From positions 1-64,000 of the forward strand of contig JAZSCT010000014.1 in NCBI GenBank assembly GCA_045530725.1: a stretch of 64,000 bases of DNA, written 5' to 3'. This document shows positions 44,393 through 52,662 of this stretch, in pieces. Position numbers and translations under genes: made by a program. Every line of letters starts with the position of its first letter. Position 1 is the first letter of the stretch. The DNA comes from SIG435 sp045530725 (GTDB lineage: Bacteria; Bacillota; Clostridia; UMGS1810). The notes below the pieces were generated by a model that had not been told where the DNA came from, searched no databases, and was given only the letters and a program-made list of their open reading frames with translations.

Positions 44393-45118
44393 TTATTCAA
44401 GATACTCAAGTGGGTTGACATTTATGCCATTTACTTTCAGTTCAAAATGAATATGAGGTTCGTCGGCTATCTCATACTGTGCACTGTCACCGCATATGCC
44501 GATTTTCTGCCCGATATTAAGTTTGTCTCCTACTTTTAAGTCGATTTTTGATGAAAGGTTTGAGACTTTTGATATCATATTGCCGTGATCGATGGTTACG
44601 GAGTAGCCAAGTTCTTCATCCTTTGCTATTTCGGTGACTTTTCCGTTTTGCGGACTGAATACATCATCGCCGATCTGTGTCTTTATATCAAGTGCGGGAT
44701 GTGTTCTGTAGTCTGCAAGGGTTTTTGAATACAGAAGTTCCGAATCAGAAAAGTGCTTTATAATTTCACCATCTGAGGGTAGCATTATATATGTGACAAA
44801 TTGCTTTTCTTCTGCTTTTGGTGATGGAAGACTAAGTTTTTCATCATCAGATGTGTTTTCGAAGGTTTCTTTTATTTCATTTATCATTTTTTCTTCGTTG
44901 GATGCTTTTTCATTGGGTTGGTCTGGCTTTTTGCTGATTTCAGAAGTGTATTTATTTTCAACCAGGACAGGTTTCTCTGTTATTTCTTTCGTTTGATTTT
45001 CTGTAGTTTTTGCACCAAGCCATATTACAAAGAGAGATACTGCCAGAAAAGAATAAAACATCAGTTTCGGTGAAAATTTTTTCTTTTTTTCTTTTTTCCT
45101 GATTATAAGTTTTTTCAT
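44393..45118 (-). CDS. spoIIQ: M23/LytM protein, SpoIIQ-like
   Basis: The protein has 241 residues with a basic N terminus, one membrane span (about 20-40), a charged linker and a C-terminal LytM domain (about 125-235). Zinc ligands HPALD and HIHFEL are complete. It follows spoIID on the same strand, the spoIID-spoIIQ order of clostridia, where forespore SpoIIQ contacts SpoIIIAH across the septum during engulfment and, unlike the Bacillus form, keeps an active site. A plain M23 peptidase is the alternative. Confidence 0.75.
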   Translation of the reverse strand: MKKLIIRKKEKKKKFSPKLMFYSFLAVSLFVIWLGAKTTENQTKEITEKPVLVENKYTSEISKKPDQPNEKASNEEKMINEIKETFENTSDDEKLSLPSPKAEEKQFVTYIMLPSDGEIIKHFSDSELLYSKTLADYRTHPALDIKTQIGDDVFSPQNGKVTEIAKDEELGYSVTIDHGNMISKVSNLSSKIDLKVGDKLNIGQKIGICGDSAQYEIADEPHIHFELKVNGINVNPLEYLE

Positions 45119-45167
45119 ATAATGTTCCTTTCGGTTTTTTCTTTTAGTTTTTTCAGAACTTAGAATA

Positions 45168-46091
45168 TTATTCCTTTTTTAATATATTTGTACCCTTGTA
45201 ATAATGATTGATTATTTCCTGGTAATTTTTCCCCTGATGAGCCATTTCGTTTGCTCCGTACTGACTAAGTCCCACTCCGTGTCCGTAGCCGTGAGTAGTG
45301 ATTTTGACTGTATTTTCGCTTTCCTCCATATCAAATGATGCAGATTTAAGGCTAAGAAGAGTCCGTAGTTCCACGCCTTTTATATCTATGGAATAGAGAT
45401 TGATGTTTTTTACGTTGCCACCCTTTGTATATGTGATTTTTCCTATACCGCTGCTTCTTTTTGCGTTTTTGTATTTCTCTTTAATCTGTGAATAAAGATC
45501 ATCAGATGAAATATGATAGATATAGTTGAAGTAGGGGGAGTTTTCATCAGGACTTCTGACGCTTCTTAAGTAGGGGAGAGATGTCTTCCATACATCTTCG
45601 GAGTTTTCGGTATATCCGTTATTTGATGAGTGATACAGAGCATCAATGGGTTTATTGTTGTATGTAATAATCATATCTTTTGTTTCATTGATTGCACTAT
45701 TTATTTTGTCTTTATAATAGGTATAATTTTCTTTCCAAAGTTTTTTCAGGTTGCTTTCGGTTGTATATGACTGGCAATGATTTATATCTGTGCATAAGTC
45801 GGCACCGTTTGAGTGGGTTATACTTTGCATTTTTTTGTAAGAATATGTTCTTGCGCATATTGTCTGGGCTTTTATTGCTTCTATGTGGAATGATGCGGGT
45901 ATTTCTGCTGCAATAACATAATAAAGGTATTCCTCAAAGGGCAGAGATGTTACTTTGTTTTTTTCAGTATCGTAAAGCCTTATGTGATTGTCAGGAAGTT
46001 CTGTATGATTATTTGTGAATCTGTTTGCGAAATAAGGTATATATACCGAAAAAACATATAAAATAATAATAAAAATCAGGAATTTTTTCAT
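45168..46091 (-). CDS. spoIID: Stage II sporulation protein D
   Basis: The protein has 307 residues from ATG 46091, after AAGGGA, with an N-terminal membrane anchor (about 3-20). The SpoIID/LytB domain has YVIAAEIPASFHIEAIKAQTICARTYS with the catalytic Glu, CTDINHCQSY and the C-terminal GYGHGVGLSQYGANEMA. SpoIID is the lytic transglycosylase of the DMP engulfment machine in the mother cell. It sits next to a SpoIIQ-like gene, supporting a sporulating host. Confidence 0.9.
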   Translation of the reverse strand: MKKFLIFIIILYVFSVYIPYFANRFTNNHTELPDNHIRLYDTEKNKVTSLPFEEYLYYVIAAEIPASFHIEAIKAQTICARTYSYKKMQSITHSNGADLCTDINHCQSYTTESNLKKLWKENYTYYKDKINSAINETKDMIITYNNKPIDALYHSSNNGYTENSEDVWKTSLPYLRSVRSPDENSPYFNYIYHISSDDLYSQIKEKYKNAKRSSGIGKITYTKGGNVKNINLYSIDIKGVELRTLLSLKSASFDMEESENTVKITTHGYGHGVGLSQYGANEMAHQGKNYQEIINHYYKGTNILKKE

Positions 46092-46108
46092 ATTTTTTGT
46101 CCCTTCTA

Positions 46109-46137
46109 TTGTTATTAAAAAATTTTTATGATACAAT
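46109..46137 (+). promoter_or_regulatory. Citrate synthase promoter
   Basis: TTGTTA (46109-46114), a 17-base spacer and TACAAT (46132-46137), in the region divergent from spoIID. Confidence 0.65.
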
Positions 46138-46163
46138 ACTAATATTATTTTTAAAGGAATGAT

Positions 46164-47510
46164 ATGATGATTGACAAAATTAAACTCGATGATAATGCAT
46201 ATAGTATTGATCGCGAATATTATTCAAAATACGATGTAAAAAAAGGTCTTCGTAATTCTGATGGTTCTGGTGTGCTTGCAGGACTTACCAAAGTGAGCGA
46301 GGTTCACGGATATATCATTTATGAAGATGAAAAGATGGCTGATGAAGGTTCACTTGCATACAGAGGACATGATATAAATATCCTTGCCAAAAAATGTGGC
46401 ATCAAAAAGAGATACAAATTCGAAGAAGCGGTGTTTCTTCTTCTTTACGGAAGATTGCCTGATAGGGAAGAGTTTGAGGAATTCTTAAGTATGATTTCAG
46501 AATATGCAAATCTTCCTGAAGGCTTTACCGAAGATACTGTTATTAAGGCGCCAAGCCAGGATGTAATGAACAAACTTTCAAGAGGTGTACTTACACTTTA
46601 TTCTTATGATGATGATCCTGACACAACAACTGTTGAGAATGTACTCAAGCAGTCACTTATGCTTATTGCAAGAATTCCTACTCTTGCTGCATATGACTAC
46701 AGAGCGAAAAGACATTATTACGATGGTGAAAGTCTCATTCTTCATTCTCCTCACAAGGACTATTCAATTGCGGAAAATATCCTTGCAATGATCAGAAGTG
46801 ATGCTAAGTTTACAAAGGAAGAAGCAGAAATCCTTGACCTTTGTCTCTTGCTTCATGCAGAACACGGCGGCGGTAACAACAGTGCATTTACCTGTCGTGT
46901 GCTTACATCATCAGGCACAGATACTTATTCTGCAATATCAGGTGCCATCAATTCACTCAAAGGCCCTAAACACGGCGGTGCCAACTACAAAGTTGTAAAG
47001 ATGATGGACGATATCAAGGAAAATGTCTCTGACTGGACAGATGAAGAAGAGGTAAAAGCATATCTTAATGCCATAATGGATAAAAAAGTAGGGGACAAAT
47101 CGGGACTTATTTATGGCGTAGGTCATGCTGTATATACCCGTTCTGATCCGAGAACTGTAATTCTTAAAAAGAAGGCAAAAATCCTTGCTCACAAAAAAGG
47201 ATTTGAAAAAGAATTTGCTTTGTATGAACTTATAGAAAAGATTGCTCCTAATCTTGTGTATGAAAGAAAAGGACGAATCAAGGAAGTATCATGTAACGTA
47301 GATTTTTATTCAGGATTTGTATATACTATGCTGAATATTCCAAGTGAAATGTACACTCCTCTTTTTGCCATAGCACGAAATGCAGGATGGTGTGCTCACC
47401 GTCTTGAAGAACTTATCACAAGCAAAAAGATTTTAAGACCTGCGTACAAGAGTATCTGTAAGATTGGTGCCAAGTATGTTGAAAAGAAAGAACGCGGATT
47501 TGATAACTAG
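46164..47510 (+). CDS. Citrate synthase
   Basis: The protein has 448 residues and condenses acetyl-CoA with oxaloacetate. Active-site segments are LLHAEHGGGNNSAF, SLKGPKHGGANYK, GVGHAVYTRSDPR and the C-terminal RNAGWCAHRLEE. The HGGGNNS block and the N-terminal extension are typical of the citrate synthase branch common in gut Clostridia. Two in-frame ATGs (46164 and 46167) lie behind AAAGGA; the first is used here. No aconitase or isocitrate dehydrogenase gene is adjacent. Confidence 0.95.
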   Translation: MMIDKIKLDDNAYSIDREYYSKYDVKKGLRNSDGSGVLAGLTKVSEVHGYIIYEDEKMADEGSLAYRGHDINILAKKCGIKKRYKFEEAVFLLLYGRLPDREEFEEFLSMISEYANLPEGFTEDTVIKAPSQDVMNKLSRGVLTLYSYDDDPDTTTVENVLKQSLMLIARIPTLAAYDYRAKRHYYDGESLILHSPHKDYSIAENILAMIRSDAKFTKEEAEILDLCLLLHAEHGGGNNSAFTCRVLTSSGTDTYSAISGAINSLKGPKHGGANYKVVKMMDDIKENVSDWTDEEEVKAYLNAIMDKKVGDKSGLIYGVGHAVYTRSDPRTVILKKKAKILAHKKGFEKEFALYELIEKIAPNLVYERKGRIKEVSCNVDFYSGFVYTMLNIPSEMYTPLFAIARNAGWCAHRLEELITSKKILRPAYKSICKIGAKYVEKKERGFDN

Positions 47511-47531
47511 TTTTGGAGTGGAAACATAATT

Positions 47532-47690
47532 GTGGATGTGTATGCCGGAATCAAAAGAGATATCATTAATTTAAAGTTTGATGTTATGAGTCTTCTTGTG
47601 TGTGTAAACGATGTGTGGCACGAACTTAAGGAAAGTACCAATGGTGTTTCTGATGAAATGTTCTATAAGACATACATATTTGAAGAATGA
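47532..47690 (+). CDS. Possible small protein, 52 residues
   Basis: A GTG-started frame of 52 residues (VDVYAGIKRDIINLKFDVMS..) lies 21 bases after the citrate synthase stop and before a terminator. GGAG/GTGGA is upstream but spaced loosely. It has no recognised family. Its tight placement inside the transcript supports it, but the start is uncertain. Confidence 0.45.
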   Translation: MDVYAGIKRDIINLKFDVMSLLVCVNDVWHELKESTNGVSDEMFYKTYIFEE

Positions 47691-47740
47691 ATGGTTAAAG
47701 GCTTATAAGTCGCTTAACCTTTAAGAAAAAATTACTTTTA

Positions 47741-47784
47741 AGGGGAAATATTACATTATGATGTGGTATTTCCTCTTTTTATTT
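47741..47784 (+). terminator. Terminator of the citrate synthase transcript
   Basis: A 16-bp stem with three G-T pairs (47741-47756 with 47761-47776) is followed by a T-rich run. A second hairpin (GGTTAA/TTAACC) lies just upstream at about 47694-47719. Confidence 0.85.
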
Positions 47785-47849
47785 GTCAGAAGAGAAACGT
47801 ACTCCATTTGACAGGCAATTAAAGTTTATGCATAAAATTTACAAAACTA

Positions 47850-47878
47850 TTGCATAATTGCATAAAAATGTGTATAAT
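47850..47878 (+). promoter_or_regulatory. nadK-argR-recN promoter with possible ArgR site
   Basis: TTGCAT (47850-47855), a 17-base spacer and TATAAT (47873-47878). The palindrome TTTATGCATAAA (about 47825-47836) and TGCATAATTGCATA overlapping the -35 resemble ARG-box half sites (TGNATNNNNATNCA). Since argR is the second gene, autoregulation is plausible. Confidence 0.55.
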
Positions 47879-47911
47879 TAGTTTTAAGAAAAATTAAAGA
47901 AGGTATAAAAT

Positions 47912-48760
47912 ATGAAAACGGTGGCGTTAACATCCAACCCGAGAAAAGATGAAAATTACGGCATCGCAAGAAAAGTGTGTGAATATCTCAAGGATCATTT
48001 TCACCTTATATGCGATGAAAAGATGAATATTACAGAAGCAGAAAGGGTTTCTGTAGATGAGATCAGAGAAAGAGCCGACATTATGATAGTTATTGGCGGT
48101 GACGGAACTATTCTTCGTTTCTGCAGGCTTCTTTGCAAAAAAGAAACACCTGTCCTTGGTATCAATATGGGTAGGCTTGGATTTCTTGCAGAGGTGGAAG
48201 TGGAAGACCTGCAACGGGGTATGCAGGCTTTGATTGACGGTAATTACAAAATAGAAAAAAGGGCTATGCTTTATGGTTCTATCAGCCGTGACGGAAGAAT
48301 TGTTGATAAGTTCAATGCACTTAATGATATTGTGGTATCATGCTCATCATTTAAAAGAATGGTCAATACAAGAATAAGAATCGACGGTGTACTTGCAGGG
48401 TCCTATGCATCAGATGGTGTAATAGCGGCAACTCCTACAGGTTCTACTGCATATTCTCTTTCAGCGGGAGGACCTATTGTGGATTCGTCCCTTGATGTGA
48501 CTGTCCTTACCCCGATTTGTCCGCATACTCTTTCTTCCAGATCCATAATAGTGCCTACGTACAAGCCTATCGAGATTGATGTATGGTCCAAATCCTCAAA
48601 GGGGCTTTTGCTTACAGTTGACGGTCAGGAAGGCTTCTATCTTCAGAATGACGATACCATCAGAATCTGTCGTTCAAGATACAAAAGCAATCTTATAAAA
48701 ATTGACGAAAGAAACTTCTATGATATATTAAAAAACAAGATTTCCGAAAGGACAGTTTGA
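47912..48760 (+). CDS. nadK: NAD kinase
   Basis: The protein has 282 residues and makes NADP+ from NAD+. GGDGTILRF (about 70-78) is the catalytic GGDGT motif, and TPTGSTAYSLSAGGPIVDS is the NAD-binding segment. LTPICPHTLSSRSIIV completes the family pattern. It starts a nadK-argR-recN cluster, a common order in Firmicutes, and ends two bases before argR. Confidence 0.96.
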   Translation: MKTVALTSNPRKDENYGIARKVCEYLKDHFHLICDEKMNITEAERVSVDEIRERADIMIVIGGDGTILRFCRLLCKKETPVLGINMGRLGFLAEVEVEDLQRGMQALIDGNYKIEKRAMLYGSISRDGRIVDKFNALNDIVVSCSSFKRMVNTRIRIDGVLAGSYASDGVIAATPTGSTAYSLSAGGPIVDSSLDVTVLTPICPHTLSSRSIIVPTYKPIEIDVWSKSSKGLLLTVDGQEGFYLQNDDTIRICRSRYKSNLIKIDERNFYDILKNKISERTV

Positions 48761-48761
48761 T

Positions 48762-49217
48762 ATGAATAAAGCGGAAAGACAGTTAATGATTCTTAATATT
48801 ATTTCGAAATATGATGTATCTACTCAGGATGAACTTACTGAACTTCTCAATCAGTCAGGATGCAATGTGACTCAGGCAACTACATCAAGAGATCTTCAGG
48901 AAATGAGAATCACAAAGGCGGTAGGTGAGAATGGTAAATACAAATACCTCCCTCCGAATCCACACAAAAAGGATACATCGGATAAAATGAATGCAGTTTT
49001 TACACAATGTGTCACTTCCTGTGATTACGCCAATAATATCGTGGTTGTAAAGACAATTTCAGGTGCGGCTCAGGCATGTGCCGCAGCCCTTGATTCTTTT
49101 GATCACGATGCGATGCTTGGCTGTATTGCAGGTGATGATACCATTATGGCGGTAGTAAGAAGTGTGGATGCGGCAAAGGAACTTGTAGAAAAACTTTCAC
49201 GATTTATCGAAAGGTAG
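48762..49217 (+). CDS. argR: Arginine repressor
   Basis: The protein has 151 residues. It has an N-terminal winged helix (about 1-70, LNIISKYDVSTQDELTELL and TQATTSRDLQEM) and a C-terminal hexamerisation and arginine-binding domain with GAAQACAAALD and GCIAGDDTIMAV, where the paired Asp contact arginine. It follows nadK by one base and precedes recN by 11. Confidence 0.95.
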   Translation: MNKAERQLMILNIISKYDVSTQDELTELLNQSGCNVTQATTSRDLQEMRITKAVGENGKYKYLPPNPHKKDTSDKMNAVFTQCVTSCDYANNIVVVKTISGAAQACAAALDSFDHDAMLGCIAGDDTIMAVVRSVDAAKELVEKLSRFIER

Positions 49218-49228
49218 AGAATGGCTTT

Positions 49229-50920
49229 ATGTTAAAGACACTTACTGTTAAAAATATAGCCTTAATAGATAATGCTCTTATAGATTTTTCTGAAGGACTA
49301 AATGTGCTTACGGGTGAGACCGGTGCAGGTAAATCCCTTATCATAAATTCTCTTGGCATACTTAAGGGAAATCGTATGTCAAAAGAACTTATCAGAACGG
49401 GAGAAACAAGTGCACAGGTTACAGGGTTATTTGAGATAAACAAAGATATAAGAGAAAAGATTTATGATATAACAGGTATAGAGTGTGATGATGAACTTCT
49501 TATCTCAAGACAGATTACATCTGAGGGAAAGAATAATATCCGTATAAACGGTGTTCCTGTTATACTTAATATGCTTAAATCTGTTGGAGATCTTCTTATA
49601 AATATTCATTCACAACACGATGGTACAGTACTTCTTAACAAATCTTCACATCTTTCTTTTCTTGATGATTTTTGCGGCAAAGATGCAGAAGTTATCAGAG
49701 AATATAAGGAGTCGTATCATAAACTTAAGGAGACTGAAGAGGCACTTTCCCTTATTGAATGTGATGAATCAGAACGGGAAAGAAAACTTGATATGCTTAA
49801 ATTTCAGGCAGATGAAATCGAATCGGCAAATCTTAAAGAGAATGAAGAAGATGAACTTAACGAAAGAAAAAAACTTATTTCAAATGCAAAAAAGATTGTT
49901 GAGTCTTGTTTCGGTGCATATGCACTTCTTTATGATTCATCTACCGATTCGCCAAGTGCCTATGATTCATTGTCTGCTGCTTTGAAACTTATGGGAAATG
50001 TGTCGGAATATGACAAAGCGCTTTCTGATTCATATTCAGAACTTTCTGATGCAATGTATGCAGTCAGCGAGAATGCAAGGATTCTCAAAGATTTTTCTGA
50101 CAATTTGTCATATGATGAAAGAGAACTTGATGAAATTGAATCACGGCTTGAACTTATTTACACCCTGAAGAAGAAATACGGTTCTACAATAGAGGAAATC
50201 TTTAATTATTATGACAAAATAACTAATGAATTGAATGATATTGTAAACTCTGATGAAAGAAAAGAACAACTTCTTAAAGACAGAGAAAAATATCTTCTCA
50301 ATACCAAGAAACTATCCGGCAAACTGTCTGATACAAGAAAAAAACACGCAATCATACTTTCTGAGAGGATAATGAAGGAACTTTGCGACCTTGAGATGCC
50401 TCAGGTGGAATTTAAGGTGAATTTTGAATGTAAGGATTTTGGCGAAAATGGTTGTGATGATGTGGAATTTCTCATTTGCACAAACCTTGGGGAAGGACTT
50501 AAACCACTTTCAAAGATTGCATCAGGCGGTGAACTTTCAAGAATCATTCTTGCTATCAAGAATGTGTTAAGCAAAGAAAAAAATGCCGAAACTCTTATTT
50601 TTGATGAGGTTGACACAGGCGTTAGCGGTAAGGTGGCACAGAGAATAGGGGAGAAACTTTATTCTATGGGAAGGTTTTCACAAGTTTTGTGCATCACTCA
50701 TCTTCCTCAGATGGCGGCGTTCAATGATGTGCATTTTGTTATAAAGAAATGTGTTGACAACCAGCGAACAGTTACTGAAATAAACAGGATTTCATCAGAG
50801 GAATCTATAGATGAAATCGCAAGACTTCTTGGAGGAGAAACAATCACTTCCGTAACAAAGGAAAATGCGAAAGAACTTATAAATTCTGCCAATAATACGA
50901 AAGAAAAATATAAACTATAA
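49229..50920 (+). CDS. recN: DNA repair protein RecN
   Basis: The protein has 563 residues, an SMC-like ATPase acting early at double-strand breaks. It has Walker A GETGAGKSLII near residue 30, a long coiled coil (about 150-340), the signature KIASGGELSRIILAIK and Walker B TLIFDEVDTGVSGKVAQ, followed by the D and H loops (ITHLPQMAAF). It follows argR on the same transcript. Confidence 0.96.
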   Translation: MLKTLTVKNIALIDNALIDFSEGLNVLTGETGAGKSLIINSLGILKGNRMSKELIRTGETSAQVTGLFEINKDIREKIYDITGIECDDELLISRQITSEGKNNIRINGVPVILNMLKSVGDLLINIHSQHDGTVLLNKSSHLSFLDDFCGKDAEVIREYKESYHKLKETEEALSLIECDESERERKLDMLKFQADEIESANLKENEEDELNERKKLISNAKKIVESCFGAYALLYDSSTDSPSAYDSLSAALKLMGNVSEYDKALSDSYSELSDAMYAVSENARILKDFSDNLSYDERELDEIESRLELIYTLKKKYGSTIEEIFNYYDKITNELNDIVNSDERKEQLLKDREKYLLNTKKLSGKLSDTRKKHAIILSERIMKELCDLEMPQVEFKVNFECKDFGENGCDDVEFLICTNLGEGLKPLSKIASGGELSRIILAIKNVLSKEKNAETLIFDEVDTGVSGKVAQRIGEKLYSMGRFSQVLCITHLPQMAAFNDVHFVIKKCVDNQRTVTEINRISSEESIDEIARLLGGETITSVTKENAKELINSANNTKEKYKL

Positions 50921-50939
50921 CAGGAAAGGGGCAAATATT

Positions 50940-51434
50940 ATGGCACATATCAGACCCGACAAAATCAATTATTATCTTGATATTGCACAGGCTGTTGCAA
51001 ACAGAGGTACATGCTTAAGAAGAAATTACGGTAGCATTATTGTGAAGAATGATGAAATCATTTCCACAGGATACACAGGTGCGCCAAGAGGAAGAAAAAA
51101 TTGTATCGATCTTGGATACTGTATGAGAGCAAAACTCGATATCCCACGTGGTGAAAGATACGAAATGTGCAGAAGTGTACACTCGGAGGCCAATGCTATT
51201 ATTTCTGCATCGAGAGACAAGATGATCGGAGCTACTCTTTATCTTGTTGGTGTGGATGCTCAAAGTGGGGAGTTTGTTGAGAAACCATCTTCCTGTGCTA
51301 TGTGCAAAAGAATGGTCATAAATGCCGGAATTGAGAAAGTTGTTGCAAGAGTCAATAAGACAGAATACATCGTCTATGATGTTGAAGAATGGATAAAAAA
51401 TGATGATTCACTCATTGGTGAATTTGGATATTAA
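50940..51434 (+). CDS. Deoxycytidylate deaminase (ComEB-like)
   Basis: The protein has 164 residues. Zinc ligands and catalytic Glu are in VHSEANAI (near residue 80) and PSSCAMCKRMVINAGI (near residue 119). GYTGAPRG and the N-terminal RPDKINYYLDIAQAVANRGTCLR match dCMP deaminases, which supply dUMP for dTTP synthesis. The ribosome site is GGAAAGGGG. Confidence 0.92.
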   Translation: MAHIRPDKINYYLDIAQAVANRGTCLRRNYGSIIVKNDEIISTGYTGAPRGRKNCIDLGYCMRAKLDIPRGERYEMCRSVHSEANAIISASRDKMIGATLYLVGVDAQSGEFVEKPSSCAMCKRMVINAGIEKVVARVNKTEYIVYDVEEWIKNDDSLIGEFGY

Positions 51435-51447
51435 GGAGAATTTCATT

Positions 51448-51693
51448 ATGAGATATACATACAGACCAAAGGGTGTTTGCTCTATGGAGATTTCTTTTGA
51501 TGTGGAGAATGATATTGTATCGAATGTAACGTTCAAAGGCGGATGCAACGGAAATCTTCAGGGGATTTCCAGACTTTCGGAAGGAAGAAACAAGGATGAA
51601 GTAATAAACCTTCTTTCGGGAATAAAGTGTGGTTTCAAATCTACATCTTGTCCTGATCAGTTTGCAAAGGCTCTTGGTGAAATACAAAAATAA
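51448..51693 (+). CDS. TSCPD domain protein
   Basis: The protein has 81 residues from ATG 51448 (after TAAGGAG). It shows the family pattern CSMEISFDVENDIVSNVTFKGGC then GIKCGFKSTSCPDQFAKAL, with the name-giving TSCPD. The same domain occurs at the C terminus of some ribonucleotide reductases; the free-standing form is uncharacterised. It follows the dCMP deaminase gene by 13 bases, a nucleotide-metabolism context. Confidence 0.88.
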   Translation: MRYTYRPKGVCSMEISFDVENDIVSNVTFKGGCNGNLQGISRLSEGRNKDEVINLLSGIKCGFKSTSCPDQFAKALGEIQK

Positions 51694-51709
51694 AATTAAG
51701 ACAAACACA

Positions 51710-51763
51710 AAATCCCCCGTGATTACATATAATGCATTATATGTGATTATAGGGGGATTTTTT
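51710..51763 (+). terminator. Long hairpin terminator overlapping the sigK ribosome site
   Basis: A 9-bp stem (51710-51718 with 51752-51760) plus a 10-bp inner stem (ACATATAATG/CATTATATGT) is followed by a T-run. The 3' arm contains AGGGGG, the only ribosome site candidate for the next gene. Confidence 0.8.
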
Positions 51764-51764
51764 G

Positions 51765-52472
51765 ATGGTATTTCTTTTTGCACAATTTTTGATGTGCAAT
51801 TTGATGGAACTTAGTTTTTTTGCAGGTTTTATTTCAAATGCAAATGCATTTCTTAAGCCCTTGAGTGCCAATGAAGAAAAAATGTATCTGGAAATGTACA
51901 AAAATGGTGACAAGAGTGCAAGGGATATACTTATTGAAAGAAATCTTCGTCTTGTTGCCCACGTGGCGAAGAAATACGCTCAGTCTCCGCAGGAACAGGA
52001 AGATGTGATATCCATAGGTACAATAGGCCTCATAAAAGGTATAAATACATTTGACTCACAAAAAGGAACCCGACTTGCTACATATGTGGCCAAATGCATA
52101 GACAATGAAATTCTCATGAGTTTCAGAGGCGACAAAAAGACAAAAAACGATATTCTTCTCAGCGACCCTGTAGGCACAGATAAAGAGGGAAACGAAGTGA
52201 CGCTTCTTGAAAAGGTCAGTGCTGATGGGGACAGTATATATGATGAGGTAAGCCTTAAGATGCAAGTCTGTGAATTGTACGAAAAGATCAGAAACTGCCT
52301 TTGCGACAGAGAAAGAAATATTATTAACTTAAGATACGGTCTTTCCGGCGGAGAAATATACACACAGAATGAAATTGCAAAAATGATGAATATATCCAGG
52401 TCTTATGTGTCCCGTATTGAAAAAAAGGCTATTGAAAAACTACGTGAGGAATTATCTATGGATTTATTATGA
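51765..52472 (+). CDS. sigK: Sporulation sigma factor SigK (pro-form)
   Basis: The protein has 235 residues from ATG 51765. The hydrophobic first 30 or so residues are the pro-sequence that tethers inactive sigma-K, followed by LKPLSANEEKMYL. Region 2 has RNLRLVAHVAKKYAQSPQEQEDVISIGTIGLIKGINTF and region 4 has YTQNEIAKMMNISRSYVSRIEKKAI. Sigma-K drives late mother-cell genes in sporulation. The gene is continuous, with no skin-type interruption. Expression probably depends on a promoter near the terminator that I cannot place. Confidence 0.9.
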   Translation: MVFLFAQFLMCNLMELSFFAGFISNANAFLKPLSANEEKMYLEMYKNGDKSARDILIERNLRLVAHVAKKYAQSPQEQEDVISIGTIGLIKGINTFDSQKGTRLATYVAKCIDNEILMSFRGDKKTKNDILLSDPVGTDKEGNEVTLLEKVSADGDSIYDEVSLKMQVCELYEKIRNCLCDRERNIINLRYGLSGGEIYTQNEIAKMMNISRSYVSRIEKKAIEKLREELSMDLL

Positions 52473-52524
52473 TTTGATTTTTGATAAGAAGATTTTAAAG
52501 TGTATAGATGTGTTTTACAAAATG

Positions 52525-52558
52525 AGGCAGTCGTTCTGGACTGCCTATTTGTTTTTTT
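52525..52558 (+). terminator. sigK terminator
   Basis: AGGCAGT/ACTGCCT (52525-52531 with 52540-52546) is followed by a T-run. Confidence 0.8.
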
Positions 52559-52662
52559 GTAACAATTTTGTAATCAAAATGTAGTAATTTTTTTCAAAAA
52601 ACCTCTTTATTTATTCAATATATTGTGTTATACTCAAAGTAATATAGTTATGAGGTGTCAAA

